Below the pieces are notes generated by a model. That model saw nothing but the letters and a program-made list of their open reading frames with translations, made no database searches and was not told the origin of the DNA. Shown here in pieces: positions 29,161 to 40,373 of a stretch of 64,000 bases of DNA. The position numbers and the translations under genes are program-made. Positions within the stretch are counted from its first letter, which is position 1. The number at the start of each line of letters is the position of its first letter. This DNA is from Sarcocystis neurona (taxonomy: Eukaryota; Apicomplexa; Conoidasida; Eucoccidiorida; Sarcocystidae), in contig KL647315.1 of NCBI GenBank assembly GCA_000727475.1, positions 849,388-913,387 on the forward strand. Direction: 5' to 3'.

Positions 29161-30628
29161 AAATATCGCATGCATCGGCAGACTCGATGATCGAAGACAG
29201 TGCGCTGAGAGCGACGATGACACGTCAAAAATTCGATATGTTCTAATCTGTATTTTGATCCTGCTGTTATTTCCCACTTGTAAACAGATACCACCAAGTG
29301 GCAAAGTGGGTTTATTCTGGCCGACTCATTTGCAGTTTCTAGATGCGTCGCCGCTACAAGCCCCTTTCTCTAAATTCAACATTCTCTCCTGGGGCACAAA
29401 TGTTTTTCGTTCTGTTCCATTTTTGTGAGATGATCCGCCCATCTTATTTCTATGAAGATGTATTATCTCCTAGCAAAAACTGCCCCCGTAAGGTACTCGC
29501 TCTTCGCGTGTGCACTTCGACGCCGACACGTAGGGAAAACTTGACTAGCGTCGAACTGCAGTAATATGGAATTATGTGAGTATTCCAGGCGTAATTCTAC
29601 GTATTCCCTTTCTGTCCATCTGTCACGCGACGTCAGTTGCAGCATACACATCGGCCACACTAGGGGAAACGCATATGTCTACTATACACGCCGGTATCCA
29701 CTGACACATACGTAGACGTGCGTATGAATTTTGATACACACTCGTGTATTAGGAACGCTCCGTCACCGACGAAATAAACATCTGTCGTCGTCATATCATC
29801 GCTCACGCATATCTATATATATTCATACGCTGATGGCCAGCTGGAAATCCTTCGGACGTGTCTTCTACCTCTTTAAGACCCCCACCACGGCGTCTTGCTG
29901 TGACGTTTTTTAGAGCAGCCCCTGCGATCAGTGCTGCCTCGCTACACTATCCCAGTATTACCTACGCTGAAGCGCCGTCGTCAATGCCCCTGTCTAGAGA
30001 ATCGTCTCCTTTTCTTCATTCTGCCGGGAAGTGACTACCTGCTTGCAGATTTTTTCCTTCTGAATGAGGCACCGTTCTCGCCTCGGTCCCACGGTTGTAC
30101 GCCGTCACACCAGCCACAAACAAATGTCTACACTTATACGTCTATCACAGGGTGTATCTACCGCTGACTCTATCCCGTCTTCTTCTTTCTCTGTGTGTAC
30201 CTCTCTCCCTCCCCGTGTAGAATACATATATATATATATATACATATATGTATATATATATGTATATATACATCCTCGGAAGGACGCGGGTGTAGCTGCT
30301 GGTGTGTGTAGGAGTGGTAATTGAGGACAAGACAGACGGGCTGGTTATATACAGACACATATATGGATATCTGCGTACCGGCGCGGATGAACGGAGGAGC
30401 CGTCGAGGCGGCTGGGCCCACCTACATTTTTCTCAAAGTAAATGTATCTCTATGGAACATAAGTGTATAAAAGTAGGTAGCAGCAGTGTGTATGTGTGTG
30501 GGCGGCGATAGAAACTTTTTGCTCCAAAGGTTGTGCAACTGCGGGCGTAGAGACCCGGCACTACGCGAGTGCTCTCAGTAGTGGGAATCTGCTGCAGCCC
30601 ACCAGCAGCAGGATCAGACCGGCGGAAT
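25962..30628. other. Repeat-poor, gene-poor segment
   Basis: Except for microsatellites at 26000-26060, 27795-27865, 29030-29160 and 30225-30270, this stretch lacks the CAG and TATATGTG repeats that fill the rest of the window. The longest ORFs (minus 27642-27178, minus 26845-26360, minus 28549-28271, plus 29343-29564) show no family I recognise and no clear exon chain. One GGTGTACGTACACT element at 27107. Confidence 0.5.
29028..29160. repeat. Compound microsatellite
   Basis: ATCTATATCTATCT and ACCTATCT repeats run directly into (CT)n at 29108-29130 and then (AT)n to 29157. Confidence 0.95.
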
Positions 30629-32257
30629 ATGGCGCACGCTGCGGCGGAGCTGCAGGAGTCTCCTTCGAAGCAGCAGCAGTTTGTTACCGGCTTTCCCGTG
30701 CCACCGTTCTTCTACCTCGAGTACGGTCCTCCGACCGCCCCACAGAAACTTCCTGCTGCAGTCCTGTCCTGTCTGCAGCAGCAACAGCAGGCGCAGCAAC
30801 AGCGTCACGCCGTCGGTTGCTACACAGATGGCACATTTCGCTCGCAGGGCTCTGCTGCTGCGGCAGGCGCTGCAGGACCGAGCAGCGCTCCAGGTGCAGC
30901 TGGAGGCTGCAGGCGACCAGCAGCAGGAGGCGGCGAAGGAAGTGAAGCAGGAGAAGGAAAAGCCAGGAGCACTGCAGCAGTAGCAACAGCAGCAGGAGGA
31001 ACAGAAGAGGGTCGCAATGGAGCAGCTGCAGAGGCAGGAGAAGAAGGGGAGGGAAGGCTGGAACACCACAGAGCCGCAGCAGCAGCCGAACTGAGGAAGA
31101 AGCTGCTGCTGAGCACGTGGGTGTGGGGTGGGAGACCGCCTCCTCCGCTGCCGACCAGCGGCTACTGGAGTTCCTTCGGGGTGGCCTATGCAGAAGAATA
31201 TCGAGAGCCTGAACTTGACACAGACACAAAGATGTACAGGGAACCAGGGGAGAGAGATACTGCAGAAGAAGAAGGAGAGCTGCAAGTCCGTGCTGCAGAA
31301 GAAATCCAAACGAAGAACAGACCCCACTTTAATCAGCCCAGCGAGTCGTTTACTGCACTTGCTGCTGGTGGTGCTGCTTCTCCTGCTGTCCCTGCTGCTG
31401 CGGGTTCTGCTCGTCCCGGAGTGACTCTTCCGTCTGCTGCCTCTTCACATGCATCGGATTCTTCTTCGTCTTCGTCTGCCGCAGTCGGCATACCTACCCC
31501 TCCTCTTCCTCCCCCTCCGTTGGGAAGCATTGTGGACTTGAAGGACGAATTTCGGCGGCTGTACAAGGTGTACGTACAGCAGACGCTGGAGCTGCTCGAC
31601 ACGCTAGCCCAGGGGGGCGTCTCGGAAGGCGGAGGTGGGTCGCTAGCCAATCGGTGGAGAAGAATAACTCGGTTGCACAAGAATCTGCTGCATATTCTTC
31701 TGCGGCTGCAGCAGTACCAAGCGGAGCAGGACGTGCTGCAGCGTCTCGAGAAGCAGCTGCTGCAGCGACATCAAGCAGCAGACGAACTCAAGCGGACGAT
31801 GGCGCTCATAAAAGTGCTGCTGGAGCAGCAGGCGGCCACAGCTGTAGTTGCCGACTCACCTGCCGCAGGAGCACCAGCAGCTGCTGCAGCACCAGCAGAC
31901 ACAGCCGGCGCACCAGCACGTTCTGCGAGGCCTCTCGCAGCCGATACTTCCGCAACAGCGGCGCACGCAGCGGCAGCAGCAACCCCGGGAGGCCATGAGA
32001 CAGGAGAAGGAGAACGAGGAGGAAGAGGAAGAGGAAGAGCAGCAGGGGCAGCTCAAGTCGCAAAAGAAAGAACAGGAACAGCAGCACCGCAGCCCGCATT
32101 CACGTGTGCTGCACAGGGGACAGCAGTTGCTGCAGCTCCCACTAGACGTGCGGCAGACCTGACCACTGCAGCAGCTGCAGGCACAGACGAAGAAGCAGCA
32201 GCTGCAGGCGCAGACGAAGAAGCAGCAGCAGACGCTGTGATGACTGAGGCGCACTAG
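30629..32257 (+). CDS. MED7: Mediator complex subunit 7 (MED7), expanded
   Basis: MED7 is a middle-module subunit of Mediator, pairing with MED21 and MED31 to link activators to Pol II in the nucleus. The ORF runs MAHAAAELQ to TAG, 542 codons, against 220-240 usually. Family marks, in order: PVPPFFYLEYG (residues 23-33), RPPPPLPTSGYWSSFG (about 169-184), and the helical core LKDEFRRLYKVYVQQTLELL, RRITRLHKNLLHILLRLQQY and LLQRHQAADELKRTMALI (about 302-395), which follow MED7's LLxNFLELLD...LHHLLNEYRPHQA pattern. The 140 residues between the first two motifs and the C-terminal 145 are Ala/Gln/Glu-rich. I chose the start at 30629 because it precedes the proline motif closely; an ATG at 30569 is in frame. 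An intron within 30770-31120 is possible. The assignment rests on pattern, not a search. Confidence 0.72.
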   Translation: MAHAAAELQESPSKQQQFVTGFPVPPFFYLEYGPPTAPQKLPAAVLSCLQQQQQAQQQRHAVGCYTDGTFRSQGSAAAAGAAGPSSAPGAAGGCRRPAAGGGEGSEAGEGKARSTAAVATAAGGTEEGRNGAAAEAGEEGEGRLEHHRAAAAAELRKKLLLSTWVWGGRPPPPLPTSGYWSSFGVAYAEEYREPELDTDTKMYREPGERDTAEEEGELQVRAAEEIQTKNRPHFNQPSESFTALAAGGAASPAVPAAAGSARPGVTLPSAASSHASDSSSSSSAAVGIPTPPLPPPPLGSIVDLKDEFRRLYKVYVQQTLELLDTLAQGGVSEGGGGSLANRWRRITRLHKNLLHILLRLQQYQAEQDVLQRLEKQLLQRHQAADELKRTMALIKVLLEQQAATAVVADSPAAGAPAAAAAPADTAGAPARSARPLAADTSATAAHAAAAATPGGHETGEGERGGRGRGRAAGAAQVAKERTGTAAPQPAFTCAAQGTAVAAAPTRRAADLTTAAAAGTDEEAAAAGADEEAAADAVMTEAH

Positions 32258-33525
32258 CAGAAGCAGCAGCAGCCGAGCAGAACCCCCTGTCGCACGACCC
32301 GCAGCAGTGGAGACAGAAGCAGCAGCAGCAGACTCTCCTGCGTGCTTCTTCCGTCACTATCCTCATGCATATATACATACGTAGGAAGGGCTCAGCAAGA
32401 GGAAGAGAACGACGTGCGGCGGGAAAAACAAGGCGCAGCAACTTTCCATAGAGAAAAGGCACAACGCATGCGCGGTGTGGGGCGCGCGCCTCGCTACAGC
32501 TGACGGGCTGCTGAACCGCTAACGGCCTTCCACACATTTGCGCGGGACTGTCAGTACGCGACTGCATATCAGCGGACCTCCCGCCGTCTACGCTGGCCTT
32601 GGGGGATCACGTACATACACACATGCGTATACACGCATGCATATATATATATATACTGTACAAACATACATGCGCACATACGTACATACGTATAATTCTT
32701 TATATATGTATATACGTATATATATATATATAGATATGCCGTTGTGTAATATTGCGTACTTCGTACATTGTGGTGCGCCCCACCTTCTGGACAGAGGGGA
32801 CTGTTCAAAAGGTGGAACGCGGTTGTTGCCTACGCCAACCCGACACGTTCGTACAGCAATCTATCAACCCATCACACGTTTGTCAATATGCCAGTATATG
32901 CACCTCTCTCTCTGTCTTTATATATATATGTATATGAATGTATATATATATATAAAGCGATCGGTCTGCGTGTAAGACGATCCGTCTACCCTTCACACGT
33001 TTGTCAGTATGCCAGTATACGCACCTCTCTCTCTCTATGTATATATATATGTATGTAAAGGGATCTGTTCATATGGAAGGCGAACTGTCTACCCATGACA
33101 TATTTTTCAGTACGCCAATATATGCACCTGTCTCTCTCTCTATATATAGATGTGCAAAGCTATCGGTCTACATGTAAGGCGATCTGTCTACCCATCACAT
33201 ATTTGTCAATATGTCACTGTATGCACCTCTGCCTCACAATATGTTAATAGGGCAGGCCTTGCTTCTGTCGCTGCACGTGCTTCTCTTCCTCTTGCGTCTT
33301 CCCTACTTATACGTATATATACACCCGTACTGGTGGCCGGGTTGGAAGTGAGATAAATAGCGTCATCTTTGATACATACAGCAGAGAGCGACGCCGCGGC
33401 GTTTGTCAGACAGAAGCCCCTGTAGTTCAGCTGTTCCCCCCACGTATGGCAGCAGCGACGTGCTGCACGCGCCAAAACAGCCGCAGCAGCATTTTGGTAG
33501 TGTGAGCGTGAGAGCTGCTGCTGCG
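32258..33525. other. Intergenic after MED7
   Basis: CAG remnants to 32335, unremarkable sequence to 32620, TATATA microsatellite at 32620-32730, then the four-copy repeat below. No gene seen. Confidence 0.6.
32856..33240. repeat. Four-copy tandem repeat, 100-120 bp
   Basis: Copies of TCTACCCATCACATATTTGT followed by CAATATGCCAGTATATGCAC and CTCTCTCTC, with the ATGCACC end near 32905, 33025, 33130 and 33228. TATATA spacers vary in length. Confidence 0.85.
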
Positions 33526-33873
33526 ATGTTTTTTTCTTGCGCGACCCCCGGCGGTTGGGCAGCGACCGCAGCAGTCCAAAATGAGGACGACGAAGAAACG
33601 GCTCTCCAAGAAATGTATGGAGAGGTGCCTTCTCATCTGCCGGTGGAGGACCAAGAACTCCACATGAAATTCCATTTTCTTCCTCCTGCATATGTGGTCC
33701 TTCGCGTGTATTTTTCCCTCGTCCTCTTCTTTAAGACTCCAGTGCATGCGCCCTTAGACGACTACCCCGCGTGTGTTAGGCGTCTGCATGTAGAGTTTGT
33801 GTATATCAGCTCTATAGAGCGGCAATGCAAATGTGTTCTCCCTATAACTGGACGACCTGCATGTAGACATTGA
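33526..33873 (+). CDS. Candidate exon of unknown gene, possibly RWD-like
   Basis: Open frame with NEDDEETALQEMYGEVPSHL then EDQELHMKFHFLPPAYVVLR. The acidic E-x-x-ALQEMYG start followed by a short strand and LRVYF loosely recalls RWD domains (EaLesIYgd...tLkvxFP), but the expected YP..P motif does not follow in frame. GTGTAT after YVVLR (about 33715) could be a donor. Could equally be chance. Confidence 0.3.
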   Translation: MFFSCATPGGWAATAAVQNEDDEETALQEMYGEVPSHLPVEDQELHMKFHFLPPAYVVLRVYFSLVLFFKTPVHAPLDDYPACVRRLHVEFVYISSIERQCKCVLPITGRPACRH

Positions 33874-34085
33874 TATAAACATATATAAACAGAGACAGAC
33901 AGAGTGCGAAAGGGAGACGGAAACCTACGTACAACTACGTGACTGTATTGCATATATATATCTCTGGAGACAGACACGAAGAGATGTATGCATGTGTAAC
34001 TTGTATATTTATCACTATTGGCGTATGAGGAATGGTGTACACACACAAGTCTGTCTTTTTCCGTGTCTTGCGTCTCTCTGTTGCA

Positions 34086-34230
34086 GAAGAAGTGTATTTT
34101 GTTTGGACTCTGTCACGAGACAAATCGACCCGGGGCCGGGAAAGTAGTCCGCTTTGAGGCCTGGTGTCGGTCCGGCTACCTGACCCTACGCTGCACCCGA
34201 GCGTGCCCTTGTAGAGGAGTACTCTTTTAA
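34086..34230 (+). CDS. Candidate terminal exon, unknown
   Basis: After a good acceptor (CTCTCTGTTGCAG) the frame reads KKCILFGLCHETNRPGAGKV and VRFEAWCRSGYLTLRC to TAA at 34228. It may belong with 33526-33715. Another acceptor-like site (CGTCCTATGCAG) lies at 34437, before MPVDVIYRERKADSC. No family recognised. Confidence 0.3.
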
Positions 34231-36150
34231 AAAGCAGCTGCTCTCCCTTGCGACCACCTTCTCTTTCTGCTGTCGCCGTCTCTGCATGCCCAGCTGTTGA
34301 AAATATCGCACTCCTGCGTCGTGCTGCGCGCCTGCGGCCGAGAACGTGCGGCGCCGCGGGACGGTCCTCTTCGTTTTTGTGGCGCGCACCCCATTATCTC
34401 ATTCTGCCTTGTGTGCATGTCTTTCGTCCTATGCAGATGCCGGTGGATGTAATCTACAGAGAAAGGAAGGCAGACTCTTGTGTGCGTCCACGCTTCTGCT
34501 CGCGTCTATCGTGCGGATAAGTGTATCATGTGTGGCGCTACACGGTAGAGACGCAGCAACAGCAGGACGAGGACACTTCTGCTGATACATCTCTTCAGCG
34601 AGAGATAGAGAGGGAGAAGGAAAACGGGCAGCAAAAGGTTGTATATACAACGTGTCTCTGTATGTATTGATGCAGTATTATAATAAATGTGTCATTCAGC
34701 CGAAGGACAGGTGTCTGTGTCGACGTCTACACATCACCGCATATAGGTACCCACCGCACACGTGTCGCTCTGTCAAATGAATCCGTGTGTGTATACGACT
34801 ATTTCTACTATAATATAACATGCATGTTCGTGGCTTTATGTGTGCATGCATGTGTATGTATGGATGTACCTATGTATGTATGTATGTATGTGTATGTGTG
34901 TCATTCTGTATAATTTGATATAAAAACGTCTGTGTATACATCGATATATATATGTTTATACATCTGTGTGACACTTTATATGCTTTGACGGCTGGAGGCT
35001 CCTCCAAAGTCTTCGTTCGCTTCTGTCGAGAGAGATGGAGAGGGCGGAAAAGAAAGACAGACACGCAGCCGGCACTTGCTGTGTGTCATCTTACTGCTGC
35101 ATCTACACACACTTATATCCGCTCCTACTTCGGAAGCTGCGTATCATCTCCATCTATATCTGTCTATCAATCTGTCCACCCCTTTCGCTCTCTCTATATA
35201 TATGTGTATGTATGTACGTATGCGGGTAGACGTATGATCTCCACCTATGCGGAGAGAGGAGACGGACGCAGCTCTCGCGTAAATAAATACGGGAAATGCA
35301 GTCGTTGCACACAGAAGTAAAAACTTCCGGATAAACGTGCCCGCGTCGGTGGAACACGCTTTTCCCCGTCTGAACGGGCGCTGCGTCATCCGCTACGAGA
35401 TACGAATAAATCACTTCCTATGTCTGGGTACACACGTAGACATACGTGTCTATTTGTATGTACGTGGACGTACTCATGCGTGTGTCTACTGTGTGTGTTT
35501 CCACGTCTCTTCATACGTAGGTATAAATATGTATACTGAGAGAGAGAGGGAGGGCGAAGTCTACCCATCTCTATGTCTGTTACGCTTGTGAGTGTGTGTG
35601 TCTGCGTGGACAAGCATGTCTAGACACGTCTGTTGCGCGTGGGGGTGTTCATACGTCTGGAGATGTAGACACGTGTCTCTCCGGCAGACGTATGTGTGTG
35701 TGTGTGTGTCTACGTGTATACACGACGATGTGAGTACTTACCTCGTACACGTCTGATTGCCGGAAGAGACATACGTAGACACAGAAGTAGACACGCCTGG
35801 GGACAGAGGATTGAGTGACACAGAAAGCAGAGGCGAAGAGGAGCTGCGCCCGAGCACGCTATTCTGTGCTGTTGAGAAGGAAATGCTCTACCCCTTCTAC
35901 CATTAGAAACAGTCCTTCTGTCCACAGAGAGGAAGCCTCTGCGCGCACGCGGATCCAGCAGACGCCTTGATACCTCTGTACAAATAATATAGGCGTGTGC
36001 GCGTGTGTGTGTGTACGTGAATGTATGCGTGCATGTAGTACAGTATGTAGGCGCATATATCAGACCTACGTCTATGTATTTCTATCACCATGTAGGTATT
36101 TCTATTGTGGAAGTGTACGCCTAGGCGCACATGCGTGTCTCTCTACAGAG
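34231..36150. other. No gene recognised
   Basis: Mixed sequence with TGTATG and TATATA microsatellite (34800-34960 and 35190-35220), short ORFs below 125 codons on both strands, and GTGTGT runs at 35695-35710. Nothing I can support as coding. Confidence 0.5.
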
Positions 36151-36154
36151 AGAG

Positions 36155-36445
36155 AGATATTGAAAGTGTACGTCTATTTGGGCATGTATATGTTTCTCTC
36201 TACGCAGTGAGGATGTGCACGTGTAGTGAGCGACAGGCACTCCAGGGTGCTTCCTATATATGGTGAAAGTATACACGTTTATGCATGCATGTATAGATAT
36301 TCCTACTGAGAGTGTACGGGGATTTGTGCATGAGTATATATATATATATATATATGTATCGAAAGTGTACACGTATGTGCGTGCGTGTGTAGGTATGCTT
36401 AGTGAGCGTGTACGTGTATTTGTGCGTGCATATATATATATACAC
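36155..36445. repeat. Degenerate tandem repeat, about 50-100 bp
   Basis: Blocks like GAAAGTGTACACGTATGTGC followed by a GTGTAGGTATGC-type section and GTGAGCGTGTACGTGTATTT recur at about 36160, 36260, 36308, 36360 and 36402. Confidence 0.65.
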
Positions 36446-36669
36446 ATATATACGTGTAGCATCGATGTGGATGTTATACGCGAAAGGCATTCCTGGACCG
36501 TTCCGAGTGTCCACGGCTTTTCAAACGTCGGGGCCGACGCACGTATAGACACCGAGTGTATTTGTAGATACGACAGGTAGTAGACACACACACGCACATT
36601 CGGAGAGATGTTGGCGGTATGTTTCCGTCTCCGTACACGCCGTCGTGGGTACACCTACGCGGAAATATT

Positions 36670-37270
36670 CTTGCAGATACACATGTACACAGACTATGCA
36701 CCAAAGACAGCACCGATATTTGGCATCTGCGTGTCCGGGTGCGCGGTCCTGCATCCACCCATGCAGGTGAACCACTGCATAGATGACACACACACACAGG
36801 TACACATTTGTCAAACACAGCCCGTGTTGAAAGATTCGCGATGGGAGGACTGCTGCCTCGTGTCTCTGCTTCTCCGGATCTCCCCGTGCGTGGGGTGCTA
36901 GTCACCCGTGACGCGTGCTGGACACCAGGCCGATAAACTTTTGCAGAGATACACACGCTCGTACACGTTTACCAAAGACAGCGGCTGTTGAGAGAGAGAA
37001 ACTCGCGGTCGAAAGAGTTGATGCTGCGTGTCTCTGCTTCTCCGAGTCTGCCCGTATATGGGGTGTCGACCACCCTTGTCGCCCGCGTGCGGGACGCGCA
37101 TGCGGATCATTTTTCGCAGAGGTAGACACGCACGTACATGTTTACCAAAGACAGCGCCTGTTGAGAGAATTTGCGGTCGAAAAGACTGTCGCTGCGTGTC
37201 TCTGCTTCACCGGATCTCCCCGGGTGAGGAGTGCCGTTCATCCTGTGGCGTGCTGGGGGGCGTCACATGG
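36670..37270. repeat. Tandem repeat, about 160-175 bp, three to four copies
   Basis: Copies contain a TTTGCAG-like site, a GTACACGTTTACCAAAGACA core and TGCGTGTCTCTGCTTCTCCG. Core positions are about 36800, 36961 and 37134, plus a partial copy near 36685. Confidence 0.8.
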
Positions 37271-38970
37271 AGGAAGGAACAGCGAGAGAAAAAGACAGCA
37301 AGGAAGAGACGACTGTCTCGTGGGACTTCACTTGACGTTAGCTTCTTCCGTCGCGTACAGAGAAAACCAAAAGAGTAGGAAGAATAAGGGAAGTTTTTAG
37401 CAGATAGCAGCAGCTTCTCGCTTCCACCTTAAGTACCTGCGTGTACAGCATTTGACACTTACTACTGCCCAGCACCGGTGTATTAACTCTCGGGCCACAC
37501 GTGTGTACACAAAAGGTGAAGAATTTTTTCCTGTCTCTCACTCTCTTGCTCTTCACATTTATATATGTATAGGTTTAGAGAGAGATCGGAAAGATACAGG
37601 AGGACCTTAGCATGACGCGTCCTCTATATCTCTGTCTGCGTGTCTCTCTCACTATGTATATATATATATACATGTATGTGCACTTGTGTATGCATATCCT
37701 CGTATATAGGCATCTTAGGCATTGCCGGTGCACGACATGTATAGAAGTATGCTCGTAGAGTTCTCAGATGTAAACACACAAGTATATACGCGTGTGTGTA
37801 CAGGTTTACGTGTGTCTGCTCTCTGTGTGCTGGAACTACGCACATTACAGCACACACACATACGTGTATATATACGTGTTTATACGTATATGTGTGTACA
37901 TGGACGACATATAGAAGTGTATATATATATAGTGTGTGCGCATATATGCCTAAGTACACACGTAAATATGTATGTACACTATAGACGTAAGCTCACGCGT
38001 AAGTGTTTTACACATGTGTATATGAGTTCCTACGTAGATATACGTAGATACGCAGATCTGGATAAATGGATGTATAAAGCTGTATAGATAGGCAGATGGA
38101 CATAGGTAGACGGGTAGACACAGATAGTCAGGTAGCTATATATAGGCAGATAGGTAGGCAGACATAGAGAGCCAGTAGACATAGATTGATTGGTAGACGC
38201 ATAGAGGCAGACCTGGGAATACAGGCAGATATACATGGATAGATAAAAAGACAAAGTGTGTGTTCCTCAAGCATATACAAAAAGTACACATGCATACTCC
38301 TCTACGTATACGTGTGTGCACTTGTGTGTACACATCTGGGGACCCTACGGGCATACATGTATAAATAGACGCAGATAGGTATACGTGTATGTGAGCCATC
38401 TCGTGAGTAAGACGATGAAAGAGGGAAGGAATACATATATGTATATACATATATATATATGCGCGCATACGTTGGACGTGGAGCCCTCCTGCATGCGTGT
38501 GACCCACGTGTGTAAAGCTACATGGGTGAGTCTCTCGGACACTTGGAGTTTGACGGTGCCCATATAGTAGTGGAGTCACACAGTTCCCGGTCAAAATTCA
38601 CATACGCCTCTCTTTTTACAATGGAATTTACACCACCACACACGAGTACTTTCTAACGTAAATGCGCATATATATATATATATATATATATATGGTGCGC
38701 ACGTACCCTCCTAGGCACTTACGTGTATGAAGGGGTTGTATACCTGCTCCAGTAGCTACACATATGTGTACATCAGGACTTACATATCACTCTGTGTCTA
38801 TTTATGAACCTCATCTGTGCTCGACAGCACGCAGATATGGCATCTTCCATAGGTAGTGAGCAGCAGGTCTGTATACATATATGTATATATATGTATATAT
38901 ACAGGATGTACCCGAGTATACATAGATATGTCCACACACTTGTACGGAGTAGCTGTACATACATAGGTAT
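37271..38970. other. Intergenic, microsatellites and GGCAGATAG repeat
   Basis: Unremarkable to 37560, TATATG/TGTGTA microsatellites (37640-38030), a GATA-type block of AGGCAGATAGGTAG variants (38085-38235), and more microsatellite to 38700. No gene seen. Confidence 0.55.
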
Positions 38971-39306
38971 ATGTGTTCGTATACTCTCTCTGTTGAACGA
39001 AGAGTGAGAAATGTCACAACTAGGGACTTTCCTTGGCCACACCGAGGTCGAACAGCACTCCAAAAAAATGCCACTCTCCCTACACACAGCCGCACGAAGA
39101 CCTTTTGCAACACAACTGCGGCAGCGCTGGCCGCTCTCCAACAGCAGCGAGAATTCGTCGGGTTACGGCAGTGTGAAGCCGTGGCGGAGTCCGAAGGCTG
39201 TTCAACGCAGTTACGCTGCAGGTCCTGTTACTACGCAGCAGCGGCAAAAATCCCGTGTAATGCAGACAAACGTCAGAAGCAGCTTTCTTTGGAGCGCTAC
39301 ACATAG
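38971..39306 (+). CDS. Candidate ORF, unknown
   Basis: 111 codons ending at TAG. The non-repetitive part has AAALAALQQQREFVGLRQCE and a CxxC pair (LRCRSCYYAAAAKIPCNADK). The overlapping frame from 39011 is also open, so the choice is uncertain. No family recognised. Confidence 0.25.
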   Translation: MCSYTLSVERRVRNVTTRDFPWPHRGRTALQKNATLPTHSRTKTFCNTTAAALAALQQQREFVGLRQCEAVAESEGCSTQLRCRSCYYAAAAKIPCNADKRQKQLSLERYT

Positions 39307-39313
39307 GGTGCGG

Positions 39314-39447
39314 ATATGCAACAACTCGGCAGAGTCGTTGTCTCAGCGCAAGTTCTGCAGTCTTCTTGCATATGCCTAGGATATGCAACAACTCGGCAGA
39401 GTCGTTGTCTCAGCGCAGGTTCTGCAGTCTTCTTGCATAGGCCTAGG
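39314..39447. repeat. Perfectly abutting 67-bp duplication
   Basis: Units 39314-39380 and 39381-39447 differ at only about two or three bases. Each starts ATATGCAACAACTCGGCAGA and ends GCCTAGG. Confidence 0.97.
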
Positions 39448-40373
39448 CCCCTGTGTTGCACAGTACCACAACCTACGCTAACACAGGCACGTACAGACAT
39501 CCGTTTTCTCATTATCACAATCTGTATGGTTCCTCTTTCTACTAGCAGCAACAGCAGCACGACGATACAGTTTTAGACAAGAGCGCCAGCACTCACGCAC
39601 ACATTAACGGCAGCGTGTCTCACACGTGCTGCAGCTTCTAAGGAGACAGACAGGCCAGCACAGCAGGGTACGGTCATTTGAGAAGTCGGCAGCGCCTACG
39701 AACATTGCCGTGCCGCAGCAGCAGCACGTCACTTTCAAGCGCTGTACCCTGTAAGACAACTCTTCCCTTCAAGCGCGCTACAGACCTCCTGTGCCGCTCA
39801 GAAGAACAGTAGGGGTAGGCCGTAGCAAAGTCCAACTTGACCGCGGTGCTGGAGCTGCGAGTGTCGCAGGCTGCCTAACACACCAGCAAGTAGGGACTGG
39901 CGCGACGCAAATAGAAGGTCGTGCCGCAGGAAAGATTTTCTCTTGGAGTGCAGCAGCGTTGCGTATCACACGAAGCAGCCAAACGCAAGTGTGTCTTAAT
40001 AGCCGGGCGGGGGTGGAGGGGAGGGGGCCCTTTTCAAGTCGCAGAGAAGCGAGCACGGTTTATCAATAGTTTTGTTGTAGGAACGTACACCCAGCTTTGC
40101 TGGTTGAGAGCAGCCTCTCCGACTGAAATATTCTGCTGCTCATCTTCATAATCGGAGGCGTGGTGGTGTGCAGCAATCGTAGGGTGGCCTTAGCGTGGAA
40201 CCGACTCTCGTGATTATCTTTTTGAATTTACTCTACTACAAGTTTTGTTGAAGAGAATTCTGACTCGTAAGTACAGATGCAGACGCACGTGTTAAATTCA
40301 CTCCCGTTCAAGTTTTGCTGAGGAGCATACGTGCAGGTGTCGACGCGTTTGTGTGGGCGGAGGCGTGTTATAT
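39448..40373. other. No gene recognised
   Basis: Moderately GC-rich, almost free of simple repeats. The longest frames are 92 codons, antiparallel over 39778-40069. Two similar blocks, TTTACTCTACTACAAGTTTT (40227) and TTCACTCCCGTTCAAGTTTT (40297), hint at a 70-bp duplication. Confidence 0.45.

Noticed and set aside
31561..31578. GGTGTACGTACA inside MED7 as a member of the palindrome family
   Set aside because: It encodes conserved core residues (KVYVQQ), and the right half is not palindromic, so coincidence is likelier.
36670..36760. Cyclophilin-like peptide (MYTDYAPKTAPIF) after an acceptor-like site
   Set aside because: The same bases are one copy of the local 160-175 bp tandem repeat, whose other copies do not encode this pattern; no further cyclophilin blocks follow.
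38085..38235. GATA-rich block as a possible regulatory array
   Set aside because: Copies are irregular and merge into ordinary microsatellite; nothing supports a regulatory role.
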